A stretch of DNA of 64,000 nucleotides from the NCBI GenBank assembly GCA_024640255.1, contig JAHEFI010000005.1, forward strand, positions 19,878 to 83,877. Direction: 5' to 3'. A program made the translations under genes and the position numbers. The notes beneath the pieces are model-generated. The model saw only the letters and a program-made list of their open reading frames with translations, had not been told where the DNA came from and searched no databases. The first letter of the stretch is position 1. Each line of letters starts with the position of its first letter. The DNA comes from Bacteroidota bacterium (GTDB taxonomy: Bacteria > Bacteroidota > Bacteroidia > Chitinophagales > Chitinophagaceae). This document shows, one piece after another, positions 53,406 to 62,432 of the stretch.

Positions 53406-54401
53406 ATGAATCAATTTGGAACCTTATTTAAACTACAAATTTTTGGTGAATCACATGGCGCATGCGTGGGTGTGGTAGTAGATGGATGTCCTGCAGGATT
53501 ACCCTTAAAAGTAGAAGATTTTGTAGTAGACATGGAGAGAAGAAAAGGAGGTAAGCAGAAAGGAACTACACCAAGACAGGAAGACGATATGCCTATTTTC
53601 AAATCAGGTATATTTAATGATACAACTACTGGGGCACCTTTAACCATGATCTTTGAAAATAATAATACCAGAAGTGGTGATTATGAAAAGCAAAGAGCTG
53701 TGCCAAGACCTGGTCACTCCGATTTTACTGCACATCATAAATTTGGAGGATTTGAAGATTATAGAGGTGGAGGTCATTTCAGTGGAAGATTAACTGCAGC
53801 CCTAGTGGGTGCAGGAGTCATTGCTAAAAAATTATTGAAAGATATTTCTGTTGAAGCACATATAGTAAGCATTGCTGGAGAGGCAGATGTAGAAAAAGGA
53901 ATTCAAAAAGCAATTGATCAAAAAGATAGTGTTGGTGGAATAGTTGAGTGTACAGTTAAAGGTTTGCCTATTGGATTGGGAGAACATTTTTTTGATTCAG
54001 TAGAGTCTTTAATTAGTCATGCTGTATTTGCAATTCCTGCTATACGTGGGATTGAATTTGGTACCGGCTTTGCTGCTGCGAATATGTTTGGCGTAGATCA
54101 TAATGATGCTATCATTGATGCTTCTGGTAAAACCAAAACAAATCATGCTGGTGGTGTAGTGGGTGGTTATACCAATGGAAACGATCTAGTGTTTAGAATA
54201 GCGGTAAAACCAACTTCTTCCACACCAAAAGAACAAATAACTTGGAATTGGGAAACCAATGAACAAGAAACATTTTCAGTAAAGGGAAGACATGATTTAT
54301 GTATTGCTTTAAGAGTACCAGTGGTATTGGAAGCAGTAACAGCAATTGTGTTAACTGATTTAATGATGCGAGAGCAGAAAATTCCTAGAATTTTAAAATA
54401 A
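53406..54401 (+). CDS. aroC: chorismate synthase
   Basis: A 331-residue flavin-dependent lyase making chorismate. FGESHGACVGVVVDG with its catalytic His, ERRKGGKQKGTTPRQEDD, AVPRPGHSDFTAHHKFGG, YRGGGHFSGRLTAALVGAGVIAK as separate blocks, and the RHD motif in GRHDLCIALRVPVVLEA are present. It is a little shorter than the common 350-360. It ends the biosynthetic set; aroE, aroK and the dehydroquinase are elsewhere. Confidence 0.94.
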   Translation: MNQFGTLFKLQIFGESHGACVGVVVDGCPAGLPLKVEDFVVDMERRKGGKQKGTTPRQEDDMPIFKSGIFNDTTTGAPLTMIFENNNTRSGDYEKQRAVPRPGHSDFTAHHKFGGFEDYRGGGHFSGRLTAALVGAGVIAKKLLKDISVEAHIVSIAGEADVEKGIQKAIDQKDSVGGIVECTVKGLPIGLGEHFFDSVESLISHAVFAIPAIRGIEFGTGFAAANMFGVDHNDAIIDASGKTKTNHAGGVVGGYTNGNDLVFRIAVKPTSSTPKEQITWNWETNEQETFSVKGRHDLCIALRVPVVLEAVTAIVLTDLMMREQKIPRILK

Positions 54402-54413
54402 AAATAGAAAAAG

Positions 54414-54722
54414 ATGGAAAGCGAATTTATATATCATGTGACTTCCAGAAAAGAATGGGAAGCTGCACAAAAAAACAACGAATACAAGCCTGCTGGCTAC
54501 GATCAGGAAGGTTTTATACATTGCTCTATAGAAAGACAGGTGCCTGGAGTATTAGACAGATTCTATAAGGGTCAAACAGGTTTGGTTAAATTAAAAATAG
54601 AGAAAGCTAAAGTGCAAAGACCCGTATTGTTTGAATTAGCGATTGATTTAGACGAATTATTTCCTCATATCTATGGTCCTTTAAATTTGGACAGTGTTGT
54701 GGAAGTAATTGATATTAATTAA
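54414..54722 (+). CDS. DUF952 protein
   Basis: A 102-residue protein with the DUF952 signature: IYHVTSRKEWEAA at the start, GFIHCSIERQVPGV in the middle, and HIYGPLNLDSVVEV at the end. The fold is related to ADP-ribosyltransferase-like barrels but the function is unknown. It follows aroC by 12 nt without a terminator and shares the message, perhaps only by read-through. Confidence 0.88.
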   Translation: MESEFIYHVTSRKEWEAAQKNNEYKPAGYDQEGFIHCSIERQVPGVLDRFYKGQTGLVKLKIEKAKVQRPVLFELAIDLDELFPHIYGPLNLDSVVEVIDIN

Positions 54723-54726
54723 TGTT

Positions 54727-55212
54727 TTGAAACAAAAACTAGTCATATTATTATTTTGTTGTACGCCTTTGTTGACAATGGCGCAAAACATTTATTCTAA
54801 TACATTAACCACTATTAATTATTTGGATTCTGTTAATATCAAAAAGTATAAAAGAAAAATTGATACTAACAGAATTACTATAGAGCCTAATAGAATTACT
54901 GGAATTGCCAGTTTTTATAGTAGAAATTTAGATGGAACACTAACTTCTACTGGTGAACGATATAGAAATAAAAAATACACTGCTGCTTGTAATTTATTTA
55001 AGTTAAATACACTTGTTAGAGTGACGAATATGCGAAATGGTTCAACTATCTTGGTTAGAATCAATGATAGAATGCACCCAAGCATGTTAAGAAAAGGAAG
55101 AGTAATTGATTTAAGTGGAGTAGGAGCGCATCAATTAAAAACAAAATCCTCTGGCATTGTAAAAGTAAGATTAGAAGCCATTGGATATAGTCAAACAAAT
55201 CCCGTTAATTAA
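54727..55212 (+). CDS. RlpA-like double-psi beta-barrel protein, exported
   Basis: About 161 residues. No in-frame ATG fits the start; TTG 54727 gives a good signal peptide (KQKLVILLFCCTPLLTMAQ after Met), cut at MAQ. The C-terminal two thirds form an RlpA-like DPBB domain with GIASFYSRNLDGTLTSTGERY, YTAACNLFKLNTLVRVTNMRNG and VRINDRMHPS, DLSGVGAHQL. RlpA proteins act on peptidoglycan strands lacking stem peptides at the septum. There is no SPOR domain. A longer TTG start (54709) is also in frame but overlaps DUF952. Confidence 0.82.
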   Translation: MKQKLVILLFCCTPLLTMAQNIYSNTLTTINYLDSVNIKKYKRKIDTNRITIEPNRITGIASFYSRNLDGTLTSTGERYRNKKYTAACNLFKLNTLVRVTNMRNGSTILVRINDRMHPSMLRKGRVIDLSGVGAHQLKTKSSGIVKVRLEAIGYSQTNPVN

Positions 55213-55223
55213 AAATATACCTT

Positions 55224-56510
55224 ATGAAAAAAGTATTCATGTTATTGGTAGCTGCAGTAATGACAATTTCGTTATTTGCGCAGGACTCCACTACAAAGAA
55301 AGCTTCTATTGGATTTAGAGTTTCTTATCTTGATTTTAAGAAAACCAATCAAACAGAAGGTTTAAGTACGGGTGTGCCTGCAATAGGTTTGCAATACTTT
55401 AAAGGGATTAGTCCAAGAATTGATTTTATGGCGAATGTAGATTTCGCCTCTATTAAATATCCTTATTATACTTCATTAAAAGTACCTGCTGCTAAATCTA
55501 ATCAAACCTATGCTGCATTAGATTTGAATGTGAATTATAAATTAGCAACCGACGATAAGAAGCTTGTTCCTTTTGTTACTGCTGGTATTGGTGTAGGAGC
55601 TGATCATTTTTCTTACTATACTGCTTATGCTCCAGTAGGTGCGGGTCTTCAAATCAAAGCGAAATATGGTTCTTTTGTGAATATCATGAGTACTTATAGA
55701 GCAGAAGCTTCTTCCTTAACAAAGATGCATTATAGTCATAGTATAAGTTATACTTTACCAATTAAAGGAAGAGATAAAAAAGCCATCGAATTACCGCCTG
55801 CGCCGATTAAGGTTGATGGAGATGATGACGGTGTTGCGGATGGGGATGACGCATGTCCAAATCAAAAAGGTATAGCTAAATACAGAGGTTGTCCTATTCC
55901 TGATACGGATAATGATGGAATTAACGATGAGCAGGATCAATGTCCTTCTACTGAGGGAATGGCTAAATATAATGGTTGCCCTATACCAGATACAGATAGA
56001 GATGGCATTAATGATGAGCAAGATAAGTGTCCTACAGCAAAAGGTTTAGGTAGATATGAAGGTTGTCCTATACCAGATTCAGACAAGGATGGTGTTAATG
56101 ATGAAGAAGATAAATGTCCTACCATTGCAGGAATTAGTGCCAATAAAGGATGTGCGGATTTACAACCTTTAGTGAATGCTGCAACTGCACAATTGAAATT
56201 CGCAACAGGAAGTAATCAATTATCTAAGCGTCAAACCAATCCTTTAAATACCCTGGTACAATTATTAAAGGATAACCCAACAATTACATTAGTGATTAAT
56301 GGTCATACTGATAATATTGGCTCACTTAAAATAAATGATCGATTATCTCTTTCAAGAGCAAAAGTAGTGATGAGCTATTTAGTAAAGAAAGGGGTAGATC
56401 CAAAGCGTTTAACTGCTAAGGGGTTTGCGTTTTCCATGCCAATTGCTGACAATAAGTTAAGTAAAGGAAGAGCATTGAATAGAAGAGTGGAGATAGCGGT
56501 ACAGTACTAA
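55224..56510 (+). CDS. OmpA-family outer-membrane protein with thrombospondin type 3 repeats
   Basis: A 428-residue protein: signal peptide through LFAQ (about 20), a beta-barrel-like part (about 28-180), four calcium-binding TSP3-type repeats (198-310: DGDDDGVADGDD, DTDNDGINDEQD, DTDRDGINDEQD and DSDKDGVNDEED), then an OmpA peptidoglycan-binding domain (about 325-428, INGHTDNIGS and the GRALNRRVEI end). It anchors the outer membrane to the wall. It is convergent with murB and overlaps its stop by 4 nt. Confidence 0.93.
   Translation: MKKVFMLLVAAVMTISLFAQDSTTKKASIGFRVSYLDFKKTNQTEGLSTGVPAIGLQYFKGISPRIDFMANVDFASIKYPYYTSLKVPAAKSNQTYAALDLNVNYKLATDDKKLVPFVTAGIGVGADHFSYYTAYAPVGAGLQIKAKYGSFVNIMSTYRAEASSLTKMHYSHSISYTLPIKGRDKKAIELPPAPIKVDGDDDGVADGDDACPNQKGIAKYRGCPIPDTDNDGINDEQDQCPSTEGMAKYNGCPIPDTDRDGINDEQDKCPTAKGLGRYEGCPIPDSDKDGVNDEEDKCPTIAGISANKGCADLQPLVNAATAQLKFATGSNQLSKRQTNPLNTLVQLLKDNPTITLVINGHTDNIGSLKINDRLSLSRAKVVMSYLVKKGVDPKRLTAKGFAFSMPIADNKLSKGRALNRRVEIAVQY
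55815..56153 (+). repeat. tandem TSP3-type repeat, 87-bp period
   Basis: The coding stretch for residues 198-310 of the OmpA-family protein holds four calcium-loop units, each DxDxDGxxDxxD, at a period of about 29 residues, with high DNA similarity between copies 2 and 3. Such arrays can change copy number. Confidence 0.85.
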
Positions 56511-57520
56511 ACTATATTTACTTCTCTTTCTAGTTGGATGCCAAATTGGGATTGAACGGATTGTATAATTTCTTCAGAGAAATCAAAAATTTCTTTACCT
56601 GATGCCTGCGCATAATTGACTATGACTAAAGCTTGTTTTTCATAACAACCTACTGGTCCTTTCTTTTTGCCTTTCCAGCCTGCTTGTTCAATAAGCCAGC
56701 CTGCTGCTAGTTTATATTGGGTATCAGAAATAGGAAATGCAATCAAGTCAGTGTGGGATTGCTTCAATTGATTATATTGTTCTATAGATACTGTGGGGTT
56801 TTTAAAGAAACTGCCAGCATTTCCTAATACTAATGGGTCAGGCAGCTTTGCTGTTCTAATTTCAATAATAGCATTAGAAATATCTTCAATACTTGCTTGT
56901 TTAATTTGTTTATTATGCAATACTTCTCTTATTGCTCCGTAGTCTGTATGAAGAGTAGGTTGTTTTTGCAATGAAAATTGAACCTCTGTAATGATATATC
57001 TATTTTTCTCTTGTTTAAACAAACTATTTCTGTAGTCAAAATGACAATCTTTATTTTGTAAAACAACCCATTTGTTTGTATGAGTATCAAAGGCTGTTAT
57101 TGCTTGAATACTGTCTTTTGCTTCAACGCCATAAGCACCAATATTTTGAATAGGTGCCGCGCCAACCGTTCCAGGAATTAAACTGAGATTTTCAATACCT
57201 CCCCAACCTTTTTGAACACAGTATTTCACTAGTAAATGCCAGTTTTCTCCAGCGCCAACGCTTATCAACACTTCAGATGGTGTTTCTTTAAGTAGTTTAA
57301 TTCCCTTTATCTCCATTTTAATGATCAAGCCTTTAAAGTCTTTGGTAAAAAGTATATTACTTCCACCACCTAGCAATAAATATGGCTTATTTTGATGAGT
57401 ACACCAGCTTATTGCTTCATCAATTTCATCTTTTCTTTTTACAGTACAGAAATAGCTGGCTGTAGCTTTGCAACCAAAGCTATTGTATTTAGATAATTCT
57501 ATATTTTCTTGAATGAGCAT
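56507..57520 (-). CDS. murB: UDP-N-acetylenolpyruvoylglucosamine reductase
   Basis: A 337-residue FAD enzyme reducing UDP-GlcNAc-enolpyruvate to UDP-MurNAc. NSFGCKATASYF, LLGGGSNILFTKDFKG, SLIPGTVGAAPIQNIGAYG and LGNAGSFFKNP (the catalytic Ser) are seen; it is a type I MurB. It lies 3 nt after priA on the same strand and ends on the convergent OmpA-family gene. Confidence 0.95.
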   Translation of the reverse strand: MLIQENIELSKYNSFGCKATASYFCTVKRKDEIDEAISWCTHQNKPYLLLGGGSNILFTKDFKGLIIKMEIKGIKLLKETPSEVLISVGAGENWHLLVKYCVQKGWGGIENLSLIPGTVGAAPIQNIGAYGVEAKDSIQAITAFDTHTNKWVVLQNKDCHFDYRNSLFKQEKNRYIITEVQFSLQKQPTLHTDYGAIREVLHNKQIKQASIEDISNAIIEIRTAKLPDPLVLGNAGSFFKNPTVSIEQYNQLKQSHTDLIAFPISDTQYKLAAGWLIEQAGWKGKKKGPVGCYEKQALVIVNYAQASGKEIFDFSEEIIQSVQSQFGIQLEREVNIV

Positions 57521-57523
57521 GGA

Positions 57524-59956
57524 TTAATTAGGGTCTATGTCCAAAATAATTTGAACTGATTTGTATCTTGGGTGAACTTGAATTAATTGCAAATAATGTA
57601 GTAATTGCCTTTTAGCCAAATTTAGTTGATCAGCCTTAGGAGATATTTTAATGCAAAGTTCCCAAATATATTTATTTCTAATTCTATTAATTACGGGTTG
57701 CGCTGGGCCTAGTACGGTTTTTTGTATAGCAGGATCTAAAGACAGTAAAAAATGATTACAAGCTTCTTCGGCAGTAGTATTGTCTTTATGTTTAAATAAA
57801 ATACTCACTATTCTGCTAAAAGGAGGATAGGCAAAATGTTTTCTATTTAAAATTTCAAATTCATAAAACTTAAAATAGTCGTGCTCTTGTACCATTTTAA
57901 TCACTGGATGTTGCACTTGGCTTACTTGTATAAGTACTTTGCCTTGGTCGTTTTTCCTGCCAGCTCTGCCACTCACTTGCTCCATCATTTGAAAGGCTCT
58001 TTCATTAACCCTGTATTGATTAAAGTTGAGTAAGCTATCTGCATCAACAATACCTACTAAATCGACATGTTCAAAGTCAAGTCCTTTTACTACCATCTGC
58101 GTACCCACTAATACATCTATTTGTCTTTTTTCAAATTGCTGAATTAGTTGATCATGTTCGTTTTTGCCTTTTATATTATCAAGGTCCATTCTAGCAATAT
58201 GAACATGCGGAAGTGCCTTACTTAATTTCTCTTCGATTTGTTCAGTTCCGAAATTCTTTTGTTTAAAATCTTGTTTGCCACAAGCTTCACAGGTAGTAAC
58301 AATGGGATAGCTTGCTCCGCAATAATGACAAGATAAAAGGTTTTTAGCCTTATGATAGGTTAAGGTTACATCACAATGATGACAATGAGGAATCCAGCCA
58401 CAGGTCTGGCAAATCATATAAGGGGCATAGCCTCTTCTATTTTGAAATAAAATAACCTGTTTGTAATTGGCCACAGTTTCTTGAATCGCCTTTAGCAAAC
58501 TAGGTGTTAAAACGGTGGTATTGTCAATTTGTTTCTTAGTGTCAATTATTTCTATTATAGGAAGGCTTCCTTTACTATATCTTTCGCTTAAATAAATGTA
58601 ACCATATTTTTTTTGCTGTGCATTATAATAGGTTTCGATACTTGGTGTTGCTGATCCTAATATTACTTTGGCGCCAATTTGATTGGCATAATAAATAGCG
58701 GTATCTCTTGCTTGGTATCTTGGTGCTGGATCTTGTTGTTTATAAGAGGCATCATGTTCTTCATCAATAACTATTAGGGATAGCTCTTTATAGGGTAAGA
58801 ACAAAGCAGATCTAGCGCCCAATACAATCTTGATTTCTCCAGATTTTACTTTGTTCCATATTTCTACACGCTCATTAGGATTGAACTTAGAATGGTATAT
58901 CGCAATGCTATTGCCAAAATACAATTTAAGTCTTCTAATCATTTGAGCAGTCAGGGCAATTTCTGGAAGCATATATAAAGCCTGCTTTCCAGAAGCGATT
59001 AAGTCATTAATCACTGAAACATATAACTGTGTTTTTCCACTACCCGTAATCCCATGTAATAGACATACACCATGTAATTGCATTTGCTCTTTTAAACTAG
59101 TCAAACTAATTTTTTGCGCATCACTTAATTGTATGATTTCATCTGTTTCAATTATTTGGCTATTGATTCTATCTACTTTTCTTTTTTCTGTAATTAAAAT
59201 TCCCTTTTCTATCAATGCTTTTAATTGTGCATGGCTAGCATTGGCTTTTTGAAGAAGGTCTTTTTGTAAAACGGTTCCTTCTGTTTTAAGTAGGTGCAAA
59301 TAAGCAAGTAATAATTCCAGTTGCTTGGGTGCTCTTGTCCAATCATTTAATAAAGCTTCTAGAGTTGATTCGTTTTTGTATCTAGGATCTAGTTGAATGA
59401 TGGTTTCTTCTTTGATGGTGTATTTGTCTACCATATTCTCTTGAACCAGACAAATACCTTTTTGAATTAATTTATTCATTACTGGATAAACCGACTTTCT
59501 ATCCAATAATTTTTGAATTTCTAATAAGTTTAATACTTTTTTAATTTCTAATGCTTCGCTAATAATGTATTCTGCATCAGATAATTGATGTACATCTGGA
59601 GTATATGATTCATTTAAAACAAAAACACTTTCACTAGAAATTTTTAAATGACTTGGAATGGCAGCCTGCATGACTTCGCCCTCAGTGCATAAATAATATT
59701 TGGCCATCCATTCCCATAAAGCCAATTGTTCTGGGAATACAATAGGGGCTTCGTCTAAAATACCTAGAATCGCTTTGGTTTTAAAACCTATTTCTTTTTG
59801 ATGAATGAGTTTTTTGACAATGCCTGCATATCTTTTATTAGCACCTAATATTACTTCCACACGCATGCCTACCATAATTTCTTCCTGTAATGCTTCAGGA
59901 ATGGACCAGGTATAATTCTTTGGTAAAGCGAGTGGTATAATAATTTCTGCAAACAT
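57524..59956 (-). CDS. priA: primosomal replication helicase PriA
   Basis: An 810-residue replication restart helicase. N-terminal DNA-binding region, Walker A GITGSGKTQLY, DEEH (VIDEEHDASYKQ), GSATPSIETYY, and a zinc-binding region with CQTCGWIPHCHHC, CHYCGASYPIVTTCEACG; helicase C-terminal motif VSGRAGR. It lies between murB (3 nt) and the acyltransferase gene (3 nt). Confidence 0.96.
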   Translation of the reverse strand: MFAEIIIPLALPKNYTWSIPEALQEEIMVGMRVEVILGANKRYAGIVKKLIHQKEIGFKTKAILGILDEAPIVFPEQLALWEWMAKYYLCTEGEVMQAAIPSHLKISSESVFVLNESYTPDVHQLSDAEYIISEALEIKKVLNLLEIQKLLDRKSVYPVMNKLIQKGICLVQENMVDKYTIKEETIIQLDPRYKNESTLEALLNDWTRAPKQLELLLAYLHLLKTEGTVLQKDLLQKANASHAQLKALIEKGILITEKRKVDRINSQIIETDEIIQLSDAQKISLTSLKEQMQLHGVCLLHGITGSGKTQLYVSVINDLIASGKQALYMLPEIALTAQMIRRLKLYFGNSIAIYHSKFNPNERVEIWNKVKSGEIKIVLGARSALFLPYKELSLIVIDEEHDASYKQQDPAPRYQARDTAIYYANQIGAKVILGSATPSIETYYNAQQKKYGYIYLSERYSKGSLPIIEIIDTKKQIDNTTVLTPSLLKAIQETVANYKQVILFQNRRGYAPYMICQTCGWIPHCHHCDVTLTYHKAKNLLSCHYCGASYPIVTTCEACGKQDFKQKNFGTEQIEEKLSKALPHVHIARMDLDNIKGKNEHDQLIQQFEKRQIDVLVGTQMVVKGLDFEHVDLVGIVDADSLLNFNQYRVNERAFQMMEQVSGRAGRKNDQGKVLIQVSQVQHPVIKMVQEHDYFKFYEFEILNRKHFAYPPFSRIVSILFKHKDNTTAEEACNHFLLSLDPAIQKTVLGPAQPVINRIRNKYIWELCIKISPKADQLNLAKRQLLHYLQLIQVHPRYKSVQIILDIDPN

Positions 59957-59959
59957 GCT

Positions 59960-60745
59960 TTAGTTCTGTTTTGGATAAGTTCTGTATCTTCTCAATCCTT
60001 CATCCATCATTTGATACACTTTGTTTTTTAATAACTCCACATCCTCCATTGTATAGGTATCTACTGGTACAGTGGGTAAGTAAATCACTCTGTTCTTGCC
60101 GGGGGTTAAAGTAAATACACTTGAAAAGTGCATTCTATCTACTGCATCTACTAATAAAATGGGCTGAATAGGTACTTGCATTTCAATTGCTAGTTTAAAA
60201 GCCCCATTGTAAAAGTTTTTCAAAGGTTGCTCTTCGGTCATGCTAAAAGTACCTTCTGGGAAAATAAAGATGGATACTTTTTTGTGCAATGCTGCTTTTA
60301 GGTTTCTAAGGCTTTTTGCTCTTTTATCTGGGCTACTTCTATCTACCATAATCACAGCTGCACGATAAATCCATCCAAAAATGGGAATCTTAGATGACTC
60401 AAATTTCCCCAGTGGCTTAATAGGCTGATGTTTTAACTGGACAATTGGAGGAATGTCCATATAAGAGTTATGATTGGCTACAAAAATATGTGGCTTTTTA
60501 AAGTCGTGTGAGTCTTCAAAAATTTCTGTATGTCTAACCCCAATTAAAATAAGAAAGGCCTTAGCCCAATATCTACAAATGGTATATACTCTCTTACTTA
60601 ATTTGTTCTTTCCAAAAGGTAATAAGAAAAGCATAATGATCACTGAAACAATGGTAAGCATTGCAAATACCAATAAGGCATAAATACAATACAAGAATTG
60701 CAGTATACGGATAGGGTAAGATAAACTGTTTCTAAGCTTTTTCAT
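59960..60745 (-). CDS. 1-acyl-sn-glycerol-3-phosphate acyltransferase-like protein
   Basis: A 261-residue membrane acyltransferase. One or two hydrophobic segments near residues 18-45, then the catalytic NHNSYMD (NHX4D) and the FPEGTFS substrate motif. It probably acylates lysophosphatidic acid in phospholipid synthesis (PlsC-type). It is the first gene of the plsC-priA-murB operon. Confidence 0.9.
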   Translation of the reverse strand: MKKLRNSLSYPIRILQFLYCIYALLVFAMLTIVSVIIMLFLLPFGKNKLSKRVYTICRYWAKAFLILIGVRHTEIFEDSHDFKKPHIFVANHNSYMDIPPIVQLKHQPIKPLGKFESSKIPIFGWIYRAAVIMVDRSSPDKRAKSLRNLKAALHKKVSIFIFPEGTFSMTEEQPLKNFYNGAFKLAIEMQVPIQPILLVDAVDRMHFSSVFTLTPGKNRVIYLPTVPVDTYTMEDVELLKNKVYQMMDEGLRRYRTYPKQN

Positions 60746-60760
60746 CAGGCACTAATATAC

Positions 60761-60793
60761 AAAAAAACCTCCCTAATTTTTGGATTAGGGAGG
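60761..60793 (-). terminator. terminator after amt
   Basis: CCTCCCTAA (60768-60776) pairs with TTAGGGAGG (60785-60793) around an 8-nt loop. On the minus strand it runs into a U tract (the A run at 60761-60767), ending the ammonium-transporter message. Confidence 0.9.
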
Positions 60794-60838
60794 CCTGATT
60801 ACTTGCTAAAAACGATAACTATTATTGAGGGAAGCTAA

Positions 60839-62197
60839 TTATGCTTTTAAAGGGTTTCTACCATATTTTTCATCGTGTTGTGTAGCATCTAAACCTAATT
60901 CTTCTTCTTCTTCAGATACACGTAATGGTAATAAGAAAGCGATTAATTTGAAGATGATAAATGATACAGTAAAGCTATATACTACAACAATCAACATTGC
61001 TTTTAATTGTGTAAAGAAAAATGCTGGATTACCATAGAATAAACCATCAGCTCCAGCTGGGTTAACTGCTTTTGAAGCAAATACACCAGTTAATAACATA
61101 CCCACAATACCACCAATACCATGGCAAGGGAATACATCTAATGTATCATCTACTCTTGATAATTTAAATACATGACTTAATACATTTGAAATAACTGCAC
61201 CAACAATACCAATAAAGATACTTTGAGGTATTCCAACAAAACCAGCTGCAGGTGTGATTGCCACTAAACCTACAACAGCACCAATACAGAATCCTAATAC
61301 AGAAGGCTTTTTACCTTTCATTACATCAAAGAACATCCATGCTAAACCTGCTGCTGCTGCTGCTGTGTTAGTTGTTGCAAAAGCATTAATAGCTAATGAA
61401 TTTGCACCTAAAGCAGATCCTGCGTTAAAACCAAACCATCCAAACCATAATAAACCTGTACCAATTAACACATAAGGAATATTTGCAGGAGGGATTTCTT
61501 GATGTTCAATTTTTGCTCTTCTTTGTTTTAATACAATCGCACCAGCTAATGCGGCACAACCTGCACTAATATGAACTACTGTTCCACCAGCGAAGTCCAA
61601 AGCACCCATTTTAAATAAGAAACCAGAAGGATGCCAAGACCAATGCGCTAATGGTGCATAGATAAAAGTGATAAATAATACAATGAATAAGATATAAGAA
61701 GTGAATTTGATACGCTCAGCTACAGCACCTACCACTAAACCTGGAGTGATAATAGCGAACATCAATTGGAACATTGCGAATAATAATAAAGGAATGGTTA
61801 ATGCTGCGCCACCTTGTAATGCAGGAGCACCGCTTGCAACACCTTTAAAGAACAAATGTGTCATTGGGTTACCAATTAAACCATTAATTGATTCACCAAA
61901 GCTTAAGCTATAACCATAAGTGATCCAGATAACAGTAACGATACCTGCAGATACAATACTCTTGATCATAGTGGAGATAATATTCTTTCTATGAACCATA
62001 CCACCATAGAAGAAAGCCAATCCTGGAGTCATAATAAAAACTAAAGCAGTTGCTACTAAGATCCATGCAATGTCTGCCGCGCTATAAGTATTAGCGTCTC
62101 CTTGGAAATTTGGAAGCTGAGGTACGAATAGGGCTAATACTGCTACTACTACTAGTAGGATAAAGGGGGTTAGTTTTTGTACAACTTGATTCTTCAT
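60839..62197 (-). CDS. amt: ammonium transporter (Amt/MEP/Rh family)
   Basis: A 452-residue channel with about eleven helices preceded by a hydrophobic N-terminal segment. TPGLAFFYGGMVHRKN is the ammonium-transporter opening; the twin pore histidines are in GGTVVHISAG and FPCHGIGGIVG. It lies downstream of gltB and gltD on the same strand but has its own promoter and a terminator before it. No PII gene (glnK) is adjacent. Confidence 0.95.
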   Translation of the reverse strand: MKNQVVQKLTPFILLVVVAVLALFVPQLPNFQGDANTYSAADIAWILVATALVFIMTPGLAFFYGGMVHRKNIISTMIKSIVSAGIVTVIWITYGYSLSFGESINGLIGNPMTHLFFKGVASGAPALQGGAALTIPLLLFAMFQLMFAIITPGLVVGAVAERIKFTSYILFIVLFITFIYAPLAHWSWHPSGFLFKMGALDFAGGTVVHISAGCAALAGAIVLKQRRAKIEHQEIPPANIPYVLIGTGLLWFGWFGFNAGSALGANSLAINAFATTNTAAAAAGLAWMFFDVMKGKKPSVLGFCIGAVVGLVAITPAAGFVGIPQSIFIGIVGAVISNVLSHVFKLSRVDDTLDVFPCHGIGGIVGMLLTGVFASKAVNPAGADGLFYGNPAFFFTQLKAMLIVVVYSFTVSFIIFKLIAFLLPLRVSEEEEELGLDATQHDEKYGRNPLKA

Positions 62198-62244
62198 ATT
62201 GACTTGTTTAATATTAAAAAATAAAATATGTTTTATTTATTTTT

Positions 62245-62278
62245 CAAAAATACATAAAAAACTATGTAATATTTCAAA
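62245..62278 (-). promoter_or_regulatory. amt promoter
   Basis: On the minus strand TTTG (62275-62278) and TATTTTTG (62245-62252) are spaced 22 nt and fit the Bacteroidota -33/-7 boxes. The 5' UTR would be about 40 nt. The 62198-62432 gap holds this promoter and the gltD terminator, and otherwise only A/T-rich sequence. Confidence 0.65.
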
Positions 62279-62362
62279 TTAAATAAACATATAAAATATT
62301 ATAATATATCATTTATTTAGGTCAAATTGTAAATAAATAATTGATTTTTAAAAGATTATGCA

Positions 62363-62392
62363 TAAAAAATGCCGATTCGGATGAATCGGCAT
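62363..62392 (-). terminator. terminator after gltD
   Basis: ATGCCGATTC (62369-62378) pairs with GAATCGGCAT (62383-62392) around the loop GGAT; on the minus strand it is followed by a U run (the A run at 62363-62368). It ends the gltB-gltD message. Confidence 0.92.
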
Positions 62393-62432
62393 GTGAATAA
62401 CTTATTTCAATTGATATCTAAAAAATCGAATT

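Noticed and set aside
62198..62432. A sigma-54 or NtrC-type site ahead of amt.
   Set aside because: No GG-N10-GC element is visible; a TTTG/TAnnTTTG promoter explains the gap.
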